Shown one piece after another: positions 1 to 11,140 of a DNA stretch of 64,000 bases. The position numbers and the translations under genes are program-made. Every line of letters starts with the position of its first letter. Positions within the stretch are counted from its first letter, which is position 1. Source of the DNA: Sclerotiophoma versabilis (taxonomy: Eukaryota; Ascomycota; Dothideomycetes; Pleosporales; Didymellaceae); contig JAAROD010000026.1 of the NCBI GenBank assembly GCA_012274445.1, positions 434,001-498,000 of the forward strand, read 5' to 3'. The notes beneath the pieces were generated by a model that worked only from the letters and a program-made list of their open reading frames with translations, was not told where the DNA came from and did no database searches.

Positions 1-209
1 TGCGCTGTATTCAGAGCGCGCTCCTGTAACTTGATGCATGGTATGCGATTGTTTCGTCGTAGTTGATGCATGGTGGTGAGCAGCGAATCAAATACATTAC
101 TTCCGATAGCTGGCCCGTGCTCTATGACAGCTCCTTCCTTCTCGAACGTCAACGCCATCGAACTCGCCGCACCGCACCAACACAACCCCATCCGCTCAGA
201 CACATTGCC

Positions 210-1140
210 ATGGCCGCCCTACCAAGCTCGATATTCCGCTGGGTCGTTCCCGGCGCCATCGCCTTCTCTGTCGCACAGTCGTCCATCTACGATGTCAAAG
301 GTGGCACACGCGCCGTCATCTTCGACCGCTTATCCGGAGTGAAGGAGCAGGTGGTCAACGAGGGCACACATTTCCTGGTCCCCTGGCTGCAGCGCGCTAT
401 CGTCTTCGATGTCCGCACACGGCCGAGGAACATCAGCACCACTACCGGATCCAAGGACATGCAGATGGTTACTCTGACGCTGAGGGTGCTGCATCGCCCG
501 GAAGTCAAGCAGCTGCCTAAGATTTACCAGGTGCGTTCTTATACAGCAATTCTCTGAGAAGCTACAGCGCTGCTCGAAGAACATATTCAAAAAAGGGCAA
601 ACTAACAGTGCCCAGAACCTTGGCCTCGACTATGACGAGCGTGTTCTCCCCTCGATTGGTAACGAAGTCCTTAAAGCCATCGTCGCGCAATTTGACGCCG
701 CCGAACTCATCACCCAGCGTGAAGCCGTCTCGAACAAGATCCGCGCCGACTTACTCAAGCGCGCCAACGAGTTCAACATTGCCCTCGAGGACGTTTCCAT
801 CACACACATGACCTTTGGCAAGGAGTTTACCAAAGCTGTTGAAGAGAAGCAGATTGCTCAGCAAGAAGCTGAGCGCGCCCGATTCGTCGTCGAGAAGGCT
901 GAGCAGGAGAGGCAAGCTAACGTCATTCGGGCTGAGGGTGAGGCCGAGGCCGCCGACACAATCTCAAAGGCCGTGGCAAAGAGTGGTGATGGTCTTATTA
1001 TGATTCGAAGAATTGAGACACAAAAGGACATTGCGCAGATGCTGGCCAGGAATCCCAACGTCTCGTACCTGCCCGGTGGCAATGCGGGGTCTGACGGCGG
1101 GAAGACTGGCGGCAGCTTCCTGCTTGGTTTGAGGGGATAG
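210..1140 (+). CDS. PHB1: Prohibitin 1, mitochondrial inner-membrane scaffold
   Basis: Prohibitin-1 forms ring complexes with prohibitin-2 in the mitochondrial inner membrane, where they scaffold lipids and restrain m-AAA protease turnover. Two exons, 210-530 and 616-1140, give 281 residues, the usual family length. The 85-nt intron starts GTGCGT, has an ACTAAC branch site at 601-606 and ends CAG at 615; joining restores the conserved IYQ-NLGLDYDERVLPSIGNE segment. An N-terminal hydrophobic anchor (about residues 10-25) is followed by an SPFH domain (GGTRAVIFDR, GTHFLVPW, DVRTRPRNI), then the helical QQEAERARFVVEKAEQER region. The frame is open upstream to position 63, but the ATG at 210 gives the standard N-terminus MAALPSSIFRW. 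Identification is from family motifs and is very secure. Confidence 0.96.
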
Positions 1141-2232
1141 GGCAGCGAAGAAGCTTGAGGGTCTGGATGATGGATGATGGATATTAGCATGATGCATGAT
1201 CAGCGGCTCTACATTGGAAGCGCTGATGCTGTACTATATTGACTGTGGACATACCAACAGCAAAACTTCTCTGTAGCGCGAAGAACTAGTCTCCTCTTTC
1301 GTTCAACATACTCTTACTCTTCTCTTGTTGAGCCTCCGCAAGGCCTGGTGAGAGGACTACACAGCCGACTGACGAACTACCGATATGTGGCTCTAGTGTT
1401 CCTCCCTCTTACACTAGCTGAATACATACAGAAAACGAAGGATGGGTCTGATGTTCAATTCACACTGAAAAACTTCTTTCTTTGCTGATAAGAAATGCTC
1501 ACGCTGCAGTTTTCCTTGTGATTCCCACGCATTGATGAACCTAGTAGTCTTCTGTTGGTAGGTCATCACCAGAACATCATAGACCTCATACAGACATCAC
1601 CCGGCTATCATATCCACATCCGCGTCCCCGTCTTTCCTGTTCGGCATCACCAGCAACCTCCGCGGACAACAATCCATGATTGTCCAATGAAATGCCATTT
1701 TGGCCCTTTCGCCAACACCGATATGCACAACAGCGGATCGCTGCTTCCTAAAAATGGACTTTTCGTAAAAATATGCCTGTCAGGAGCCATTTTGTTGTTC
1801 ACTTTTCGCCGCGATCCGCGACCCCCGTCTCGGAAGAAATGACCGAACGAAGCAGAAAAGCATTAGACGCCGCGGATGATACATGATTCGCTCTTGGACG
1901 ATGCGCATTACAAGCAAAATCGAATTCTTTTCGTGGCAGCATGGAATTGTCACAAAAGCCATGTTTTCCTTTTTATATCTTTCATCAATATCGCACATCT
2001 AGGGCTTAGCTTGCGACCAAGCATCCTGTCACTCTTGTCATCGAAGCTGTCATTTTGCCTACCATTACATCTTCTCACCGAATCATTCCCCACCTTGTTC
2101 GTCAATCTCTTGAGCCTTGCACGCCGCCCACAGTCCTAATTTGCAGCAATTGAATCCCACCCTGACGCTCGATTTGTCTCCGCCTGAGACTGTCCCCTTT
2201 ACTTTGTCCCCTGTCCGTTCGTTCAACCAGCA
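1141..2232. other. Intergenic region between PHB1 and the GFA gene
   Basis: No supportable gene. It starts with a short TGGATGATGGATGATGGATATT run just after the PHB1 stop (about 1164-1185), and the last 250 bases are pyrimidine-rich on the plus strand, as expected for the promoter and leader of the next gene. The ORFs here are short and lack family features. Confidence 0.5.
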
Positions 2233-2851
2233 ATGACATACATCAACCCGCGAGACCCCCGCGTATCTACACCCAATCTGACACCAACTGAGCCCTTGAT
2301 CTTCACGGGCGGCTGCTATTGCAGGAAACTTACATATACCATTCGCCTCGCCCGTAGAGATGAAGCATTGACAGCAATTTGTCATTGCAAGGACTGCAAA
2401 AAGACGTTCGGGAGCGTATTTGGGATTACGGTGAAAGTGCCGGTCTCGGGCGTGAGGATGAGGAGCGGGAAGGCTGTGGTATGTTTGCTGCAGTTTGTAT
2501 CTTGTTGTGAGCCGATGAGCACGAAAGAGTGGAAGGAGCAACTAAGCAGCAGAGGTGACGGATGCAGGTACACAAGTCTGACAACGGGTCGGGATCTTAT
2601 TCATACAGAGAGTTCTGCAATGAGTGCGGGAGTACGATATGCACTTATGAGGTGTGTGACAGCTTCTTTTAGGATGTCGTGCGTCATGTACTAACCACTC
2701 ATAGGAGCAAGCGAAAGATCACTTTCGCTTCATGTCATTAGGGTCGCTTGATGATTCAGCAGCATTAGAACCGACCGGCGAGTTCTATTGTTCGCAAAGA
2801 GAAGCTTGGTTACCTGAGGTACCTAGCAAGGCCCAGTTCTGGAAACGTTGA
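2233..2851 (+). CDS. GFA/CENP-V-type zinc-binding protein
   Basis: A 158-residue member of the glutathione-dependent formaldehyde-activating (GFA/CENP-V) fold family, small zinc-binding proteins; the substrate is unknown. Three exons: 2233-2478, 2568-2651 and 2705-2851. Introns start GTATGT and GTGTGT and end CAG and TAG. The frame is closed by in-frame stops unless these introns are removed, and splicing rebuilds the expected cysteine motifs: GGCYCRKLTY near residue 29, CHCKDCKKTFGS near residue 52 and FCNECGSTICTYE at the exon 2 end. The C-terminus has the family-typical F-W-L-P and AQFWKR end. Family membership is clear; the true activity is not, because most fungal members are uncharacterised and glutathione-formaldehyde activity cannot be inferred from the fold. 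Confidence 0.88.
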
Positions 2852-4626
2852 GAAAGTTGTGGTATTGTTGGTATGTTTGCATAGTGATTGGAGTTGGGTA
2901 GAAGATTTAGAGTTGCCATCTCTGAATGAGCATTCTGCTTATTTGAAAGGCCCTGTCTGTTGAGTGGCACACAATACTGGACAAGGGCCGAGATTGTGAG
3001 GGGTATTCAAGGTCACTCTGCGGGCTATCCGCTTTTCAGCGAAGTTGGGAAAGACCACGGAGGCCCGAAGATGCGTACAGAGTAGTTCCCTGGGTGGCGC
3101 TGCTTATAATCTAGCTAAAGCGCACGAGGAAGATAAACTAGAAGTCGGTAACCCAAGTGGGCAGAGTACAGCTGATTGTTCCGATTGAGTAGTGGTTGTC
3201 ACGTATTGAGATATGACAGCATCTCTGCCATCACACTGACCAGTTGATGAGCGATTTGACATTGACATCGGGGTGTCGAATCTCTGCGCGGCCCAGATAC
3301 TGCTCCTTGCGTTTGACGCCTGTAGTCCAGCTCGTTGTGAAGAGTCTGTCTCGTTTGTGAATTATCCAGTTACGGTGCGCCGATCGTGAGACCAATTGAT
3401 ACCCAAGCATTCCTTGCCACGAACAAGCTTCTGGAAGATTTGCAATCCCGCGACTGTTTCCGTTCCGTGCTTGAAGTACCGAACCCTTGGGTGTTCAGGA
3501 GCCTGTTTGAGGCATGGGGCAGTGGGTCTGCATAATGTGGATCGATGCACATGGAACACAAAGGGAGCCAAGCGGTGAGTTTGACTTCCTCACAGTGTTG
3601 TGAGGCTGCCGGCTCCAAGAAAGATGCTGTCGGTCTTCGCGAAGCAAGGCAACAGCCCTGAGAACACCGTCAGTTCCCAATGCATATTCTGAAAGTCGGT
3701 AGCGGATGCCGATCCTGCTCACGCAATGAGGACGGAACATTTCTGGGTTCTGGTGCAAGTAAACCGCACTTTCTAAGATTGTCAACAAATGAGAAGACTT
3801 TGAACCAAAGCCATCTGCCTTGAATAGAAGTTCGGATCTTCCGCGACATTCATCTGCAGAGTCTGTCGAAAAAGTGTGTTGTTGCAACAGGAAGGTCTCA
3901 AGGTCTTCGCCAACATCATCATCATCAACAACACGAGTGCGAGATTTGTGAACAAACCATTCAATTGACCAATAGATAGATAGGGATTCGCAGGCATCGT
4001 CAAGCTCCATGCGGTTTGCGAAACTGCAGTGCCAGGACTGTGTTCCAGGTTGTTTCAGACCGCTAAGGCTCCGAGGTATCCAGGCATCCATGTGAAGATC
4101 TGTTCATCAGGTTCGGTGGAGTCGTAGATTTTCACGACTGTTTCCGTACGAAACTGCATAGAGAACCGCACCGAATGTGGAAGGGTGGCTTCCTCAAGGC
4201 AGCGACCTGTCCATGGACACGATAGCGGTGGGTGACGCACTGGCGAAATCATGGCTCGTCTAGAAGCAAGCAAAGTGTGCCTGGCAGAGCGCCCCGTGAT
4301 GTATGAGCGACTGCGCCTCATCTTCTGGGAGGAATGCTTGAGTCTCTCGCCGGATATCGACGACGATAGGGTAATGAGAGAGCGTTGAGTGATGCCTTCT
4401 GCCTGGCTTTGAGGCGGGGCGCTACGGTTGGTCATGATCCCAAGCCACTTCGCTCAGCCACATCTGCGCGCCCTGAATCTCGAGAAACAGTCACGGCTGT
4501 GTTCGTCACTTGGTAAATCTAGCCTTGCAACACCAGCATGCCAACAATGTATAGATACGGCCTTAGTACCGAGAGGCGAAAGGTCACATTCGTCCGCTCG
4601 CTTTCGCATCTCTGGCGGCTTTCACA
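2852..4626. other. Region between GFA gene and C2H2 factor; one doubtful ORF
   Basis: Nothing clearly recognisable. The main coding candidate is the minus-strand ORF at 3495-4091, listed separately. Minus-strand ORF 4055-4435 (126 codons) overlaps it in another frame and is rich in Ser and Arg without domain motifs. Confidence 0.4.
3495..4091 (-). CDS. Doubtful hypothetical ORF with Asp-rich run
   Basis: An uninterrupted 198-codon minus-strand frame. Its middle part has balanced protein-like composition (ESLSIYWSIEWFVHKSR, then a VVDDDDVGED run, then LLTILESAVYLHQNPEMF). I recognise no domain. A second minus-strand frame at 3362-3571 also reads like protein (RYFKHGTETVAGLQIFQKL) and ends just downstream, so a spliced gene of about 4435-3362 is possible. 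I could not find a convincing donor/acceptor pair with compatible phase to join them. It may be a decayed gene or chance coding. It lies upstream of and opposite to the C2H2 factor at 4627. Confidence 0.25.
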   Translation of the reverse strand: MDAWIPRSLSGLKQPGTQSWHCSFANRMELDDACESLSIYWSIEWFVHKSRTRVVDDDDVGEDLETFLLQQHTFSTDSADECRGRSELLFKADGFGSKSSHLLTILESAVYLHQNPEMFRPHCVSRIGIRYRLSEYALGTDGVLRAVALLREDRQHLSWSRQPHNTVRKSNSPLGSLCVPCASIHIMQTHCPMPQTGS

Positions 4627-7334
4627 ATGACGAAATGCCAACGCAAGCAAACCAATGTTCTCCTTGCCTTTAAGGTGCTTCACTTTGTCAGTCAACTGCG
4701 TCGACGTATTAAGACACGTATGCAGAGGGGCTTTTACGATGATCCTCAGCCTTGCATCAAGGTCTCCACCGACCGGAAGGCATTGAGGCGATTTTCTGAA
4801 AGGTTGTCCCGGCTTGGTGTCCGCGACGTAAAGCAGCCGCAGCACGTTGCCAACCGCATTTGCAAGTACCGCAAGAACAACCAGAAGCAGTTCAGGCCAG
4901 TGCCCAGGCTACGTATGTCCGGCACGGATGATTCCGATCGCTCAAACGAATCTGGTGAGGAGGTGCAACAGTACGTCAAAAGAAGCTTCTGTTTGGTTTC
5001 GTCTACTAAGTTTTCGGAACAGTATGCTTAGCTCAGTAGACGACCTCCTTGGTCCTGTTGAGAAGGTCCCGTCAGCGATCGCAGGTGATAACAAGCTTTT
5101 TCTCAAACATAGTAATTCGCCGGTCTTCGATGGCCGGTCCCTCGACGAGGTCGCTCGATTGCTGGTAACCACTTACGAGGCTATCCAGACACTGTCATAC
5201 TATCTTTCGCAGTTCAGTGATAGTTGGCTCGCGGCACAAGGCCATCACTTTGGGCTCAACATAGATGAGACCTTCATTGCTAACTATGAGCATCTGCTAC
5301 TGTGTCTCCAGACAGAGCTCATCAACGCGCTTACTCGCAAAGTGCTTGAAGAGCTTCTGCACCCTAAAGGCGGGCATAACAAGAAGCAACGAAAGCTCTT
5401 GAGTTGGTTTACTGAATTCGCTGAGAAGCCACAGCCCCTCAGTACTTCCTTTCCATGGACCATCAAGCCGTCGCTAGCTGTATTATGGGGTGTAAGCTCA
5501 TCTTGTATTTCGTAGAAGCTTCGGATGCACGCTGACTTGAAAATGACCAGGTCTGTTGGATGTTTTACAACTCTACTGGCAGTGCGTCCGTAGGACCCGA
5601 AAGTGACAACCATCGCGTTCCAGGATCTCGTGTGCTTCAGCACGTTGATGTTCCATGGACCGCTCCAGGATCGTCTGAATGTGAGTTTCGCATGTTGCGT
5701 TCGTATCCTCGTGGCGGTGTTTCAGTTGCTAAACTAGTCAGACTTCAACTTTGGGCTCCAGTTGATTGGCTCTCGGCCGCAACCTGAGGTGCAACAGCAA
5801 ACTGGCGACAATGTACCAGTGGGGCCTGAAGGTGATGTGTTCGATGCAGCACGAAACGCGGATACCTGGTCGCCCGATTGGCATCATCTGGGATCTAGGC
5901 ATCCGAGCCTTACTGAAGCCCAGCTGACACCGATTGGCTCGTTGGCTGCGCCCCAATTCCCAGGTAAGGAATAGCGTATCTTCCCTGAGTCACCACATAA
6001 CCTAGTTTCAGCTGCAGTTGTTCATAGCTAACGCTGGGTCAGGCCAGAGTACTTATTATCGGACTGCCCCCCAGCAATACCCCATATATTCCGATAATAA
6101 TTGTTTACTTCAAGATCCAGGCGCCACAACTGTTACAGCCTTTACGCAGCTTAGCTCCAACAGCCTCGACCAAAACTCTTGGCAGCTTCCGTACTCTTCT
6201 TTGCCACAGCATAGTCCGCGTCATCTGATAGACTCTACACAGACTCCAAGCATCCGAGTCACCGGGATAGTGGGAACGGGTAGTGAGGTCTTTGCTCCGC
6301 CACAATCGGATTTCGCGGCCTGGCCAGATTATATATCCTACGCCTCAGGCCCGCCACGCAACAGCGACAATACCAACTTCAACCTCTTCGCCATGGGAAA
6401 CACCTTACCACCAGTGAACGGATCATTGATACAACTCCCGCAGATCAATCACAAGCACGAACGCTCGCATTCCGTAAACTCAAATCTAGACATACCTACT
6501 CCGGTCAGCATGGCAAGTGGAGCTCCTCCATCACCTGTTGGCGAGCAGCACAGAACGACCATGTCGAGCCCTCACACTCACACCAGGCAATTGTCTGAGG
6601 ACATGTCTTCGCAAGATGAGCATGACGGATCGCTGCGGAAGAACCACTCGTACAAGCGTGCCGAAGAACCACCGCGCAACCAGGAAGCGAAGATGATATG
6701 CAAGCATCAGGAATGTACAGGTCTTACATTCGATCGGAAATGCGAGTGGAGGTAAGTAAATCCATAGAGCCGATTTAGTAAACCGAGTTAACGTCACTAC
6801 AGCAAACACATGGATAAGCATGACCGACCCTACAAGTGTCTCGTCAAGGGATGCGAGAAGCTGCAAGGTTTTACCTACAGTGGTGGTCTCCTGCGTCACG
6901 AACGCGAAGTACACAAGATGCACGGTGGCACCAAAAAGTCTCTCTTCTGCCCTTTCACAGATTGCAAGCGTAGCTCTGGCGCCGGCTTCACACGGAAGGA
7001 GAACCTTGCTGAGCACATCCGTCGCGTGCACCGTAGGACAAGCATGTCAGCAGACATGCACGGCTTAGTGATTCAACGCGACACCATAGAACGCTCACCA
7101 ACCGTCGAAAGCCGCCAGGCCTCTGAGTCACCTTTTGTCCGCAACCTGGAATATCGCGAAAGTGAAGAGCCATCGCTCAAACGAAAACGGGTTACTGACT
7201 CAGTCCTCTCCGATCGCGCTGATGAGGATCTCCGCGCTGAGGTCAAGAGACTGCGTTACGAGAACGAAGAGAAGGACGCACGGTTACGGCAGCTTGAACA
7301 AGCTGTGATGGCGCTGCAGCAGAGTCGTAGGTAG
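4627..7334 (+). CDS. C2H2 zinc-finger transcription factor, six exons
   Basis: A fungal C2H2 regulator of about 801 residues. Exons: 4627-4970, 5023-5491, 5551-5680, 5742-5963, about 6043-6751, and 6803-7334. All introns are 50-80 nt GT-AG and the phases agree. The acceptor of exon 5 could also be 6028, five codons earlier. The N-terminal half is an alpha-helical region of unknown function. The middle is Ser/Pro/Gln-rich and likely disordered. Near the C-terminus three zinc fingers follow one another: one C-x4-C-x12-H-x3-H finger whose spacer is split by the last intron, then YKCLVKGCEKLQ...HEREVH, then FCPFTDCKRS...HIRRVH. The end is a Leu/Glu/Arg coiled coil (LRAEVKRLRYENEEKDARLR) suited to dimerisation. 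Nuclear DNA binding is inferred; targets are unknown. The start at 4627 has a good context (CACAATGAC), but an upstream exon cannot be excluded. Confidence 0.82.
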
Positions 7335-9836
7335 CCGTTCACGCATTTTGTTCCAACACAGAGTAAATGGGTATACTCACATTGTTTAAGGTGACTTTTA
7401 CATGTCATTGTTTAATGCATCACGGCTGCGGGAGTATGGATAATGGTTATATGGATTGGGAAAGGCATTTCAAACCACGTTGCATGGTTGTTGGCACTCA
7501 GACTCAGATATTACGACTCACTTTCCCCTCTGGCAGGATGACGCTCGCTGTACATACTATTAAGCGTCTGACTACTTTTTTAAAACTATACTTGTATTTG
7601 TTGTTGTCAGCATGGCTGGAACATGCGGTCATGAGAGATGACGGAAGATATAGACGGACGCAAATACTCTGCTCACTCAGAACAACAGATTGGGGATATT
7701 GAATCAAAGACAACCCTATAATGTATTCTTAATTGGACAACAAACCAACACATAGATAAGACCACAAAAAAGTACACACTTGACCCATCTGCTGCGCATC
7801 TCGGGCTCGTTACTGATTGGCTTTCAGAGCCCAAGTCTACCTGGTGCACTTCTCCGCTTTGCGTTATACGTGCCTAAGGTACCTTCCTTTCCTGCTCGGA
7901 TGCCTGACCTGAAGGCGTGCTGGCTGCCTAACCAAACCCCTAGACAGCCGCTTGCGGGGTCGTTCATGCGAGTCATTGCTAGGTACAGCTTACAATCTGC
8001 AGTCGCCACGATAATAAGAACGCACATATACGAGCGAACGGCTAGAGAAGGTGCATGTTGCGCACGCCATGAACAGATCACAGCACTCACCAACGTCATA
8101 CGATGACCCACTCGGAACGCGCGCAATTGTTACCATCTTGTCCGACGGACTTCAAACGACCTTTAGGCTGCAGTTAATTGTAATCAGCCTCGCCGCTGGT
8201 CTGTCGCGGACTCCGGCGCGCCCATCCTCTTGTCTTCTGTTCTTGCCTCCATCAAGGCATCCGTGTCAGCCCTCAACAGCATCTCTTTGTTGAGAAGGGT
8301 GCAATAGTTCGCATGAGCCATTATTACGACGCAAGTAGGAGTCATACTCGTTCGCAGCTCTTGTCGCCTCAGCCGTTGCCGCTGGGTGGTGTGGCGAAGC
8401 TGATTGGTAAGTGGTAAATGGCCAGTGGATCAGCTGGACATGTGACAGCGCGTTAGCGGACGGCGCGACGGACTATGTGGATCGCGTCTGCTGCCTTGCG
8501 TGCCGTGTCGTGAGCCCACTTATCATCTTGCGATCTTGCGATGGTAGAGGGTGGCGATAGGAGTATATGTTGAGAGCGGAGATGTGTACGGGTTTGGCAA
8601 GGTGTGGCGGTGCGGTTGCCTGCGCGAATACTGAACACCAAAGCAGCGAACGTTGTAAAACAGCTGGGGACAACAATACATACTAGGAGATGATTACGCG
8701 TATGCAGTGTGTGCGACCTGTGAAACATTGTGTGCAACGCTAGAAAGTTATGAGTTTGCTAGTATTGTAATCACGGTTGCAAAATAAGCTAGTATCTGTA
8801 GTTACTCTGCGTCTTCTGTACTTTGGCCGCACAGTTGTCCTAGCAGTATCTAAAGACGTTGCTGCTGTGTCTGTTATTTTGCTTACGATAGTCGAGCAAT
8901 AATAGGTAAATGCTCTCTATCGCTGCCAGCATGTTGTGCACGCTCTCTGGCAGCTAGGAGGAACATAGTAATAGCAAAAAAAGCATGCTCTTAATATACT
9001 CCAAGACGTTGTTTTAGGTTCTGGGAAGATTCATAGCGCGACCGTAACCATCCTGGCTTATGGATGGTTTTCGGTTCAACCGCATCAATACCATGCACCT
9101 TGTTTAGTGGTGTGTAGCCATAAGAAGCCTACATTGGCGTTAAGAGGCAGTTTCGAACACAGGCTGGTTTGGATGTCTCAGCAGCGAAGGTAAGTTGATA
9201 TAAATGAACTGAACCGCAGTGATGACGCACCTCCGGGGTGCCTGATTGTTCTGTTGATAACAACCTTATTACTATTAGGAACTATATCATGAGGACCAGC
9301 TGTGTAGGTCAAGTGTTGGCCTAGGTGATAGTGAGAGGGCTTGGGATGACCGTTTGTTGTGACGCAATATGCGCGGCGCTGATGTGCGTGTGCGTGTGCG
9401 TTTACGGGGTGCCAGCAACGAGGCGAGGTGAAGGTACATTTGCAGTTGGTGGTGCAAAAGATGTGGTGGCGGGCATGTCGGGCTCTTGCTCACACATGTC
9501 AATCGACGTTGAGGGGCAGTGGCTGTTACAACGCATTAGCTACACATGATGATTCAAAACTATGCTACCCGCATTTGCAAGCGTGGATTGCGACGACAGC
9601 GGTGACAAAGGCAAAGGAAAAGAGTTGTTCGATTCTGTCAACGAAACGACATCGGAAATCAATAAAATCCTGATATGCGGGGACTGCCTCATTGCAGGCG
9701 ATGTGTAAAGGTTGATTTAGACGCCACAATATCTCGTGTTTTGAACGCACGTATCGTACAAGCAAATTTCCACGCACTAATGCTGGGCGGATGAGAAGGA
9801 GATAAGGAGATGTTGGGAGGCTTACATTGGCGCTGT
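7335..9836. other. Gene-poor 2.5-kb intergenic region
   Basis: Only short, featureless ORFs on both strands. A GTGCGTGTGCGTGTGCG run is seen near 9384-9400. I see no transposon ends, tRNA or conserved coding segment. Confidence 0.5.
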
Positions 9837-10871
9837 TCATGCTTTTGGTTCCTGCGCCTGCTCCTGAGCCTTCTGGGGAGCCATCTCCCTGGCTTTTTGT
9901 CTAAAGCCTTCAATCTTGTCGTCAATGATTGCTATCTCTGCCTCTAACTTCAGCAGCTTCTCTTGCAGCATCTCCTCGTAGCGCTCGTCGGTCAACACCT
10001 CCATAGGACTCCATTTCATCTCCGCAATGCGCTCCATGAAGTTCTTCTTCTTCTCCCCTCTAGCGGCCAGTCGAGCTTCCTCCTCAATCTCTTCCGTGTT
10101 CTTCTTATCGAGGAAGTTGTATCCCTTCTGGCCTGCATAACCGAAAAGGCCGAACACGAAAGTTCCTGGAAGGGCGTTGCGCGGCCCTCGAAAGAGCAGA
10201 CCAAGACTGAGACCAGTAAAAGCGCCGGCCATGGTAGAGGCGCGGACTTTGTCCGAGCGAGTGGGTTTCAGATCATTGCGGACATTTAGAGGCAAACCAC
10301 GAATGGCGTGCCACCAATTGAGCAGACCATCTGAGTTGAGGATGGCAGATCGAGCAGTCCAGAAAGTGCTACCCAGGGCAAAGCATTGGATACCAGAGGC
10401 GATGGCAAACAGAATTGGGGTTTGAGTTCGAAGTGTCCCAGAGAAGGCACCGACTGCAGTTCCGGGAATGGCTAGGAGCCGTTAGGGTATGGCTGCCGAA
10501 GAGGAGTGCAACGAACAAAAGGACAATTGTGGACAGATGATAAGGGAGTCAGAACAGTGACTTCAAGACAATGACCCAAGGGAGGAGAGGGAGGGTCTAC
10601 ACGGAACTCGCCAACACGGTACAAGTGCTGAACGCACAGCAAGATGAAAGCGCATGAAGCTCAGATGTTGTCTGTGCGGGATACACATCAATGGCACATG
10701 CACTTTCAGACACGGCAAAATATCTTCAAGACGGACATGCTGACTCGAATAGATGCAAGGCACGAAGAGAGGAGAAATAGGCAACGTACCGGTGAGTGCA
10801 CCGATGCCGGCAGCGTGCTTGATTACATGGAGAGGGTTGGTGACCTGCTCGGGGTCGTGGGACAGCGTCAT
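9837..10871 (-). CDS. Tim17/22-family-like mitochondrial membrane protein
   Basis: A 238-residue protein from two exons on the minus strand, 10871-10790 and 10471-9837. The 318-nt intron is long for this window; it starts GTACGT, has a CTAAC branch site and ends CTAG. It joins ALT to AIPGTAVGAFSGTLRTQTP. Two Gly-rich hydrophobic stretches are visible (about residues 20-65 and 100-140: MAGAFTGLSLGLLFRG, PGTFVFGLFGYAG), separated by a basic loop NVRNDLKPTRSDKVRAS. This is the small-residue membrane pattern of the Tim17/Tim22/Tim23 family. The last 90 residues are a charged coiled coil, then a Gln/Ala/Glu tail. The fungal orthologues I recall are uncharacterised. Mitochondrial inner-membrane location is inferred; a role in protein import is not shown. 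Confidence 0.8.
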
Positions 10872-11140
10872 GGCTCTGCCAGAGAGGACCGGCGCAGCTG
10901 AGTGGTGGTGGTTGGCGCTCTCGGCATGAGGGCTGAAGTTGTGATGTCAGCACGGACCAAACCTAAAATTGCAGAACGCACTTGCAGATTTCCCGGCACG
11001 AGAGTGCGTTGGGTGGATCTCGAGCCGCGACCCCAACGACACCACAACCACGCACGACGACTTTCGAGAGCAGACCCCGCTCTCATACACACTCGGACAG
11101 CGCGCGGACATTCACTGCGCGTTGACGGCAAACCGCAATC
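10872..11140. promoter_or_regulatory. Divergent promoter between Tim17-like gene and eIF4B gene
   Basis: 269 bases separate the two start codons, which point away from each other, so both promoters and both 5' leaders must lie here or in the first introns. No TATA box stands out. Both genes also have an early intron, which may carry regulatory sequence. Confidence 0.55.
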
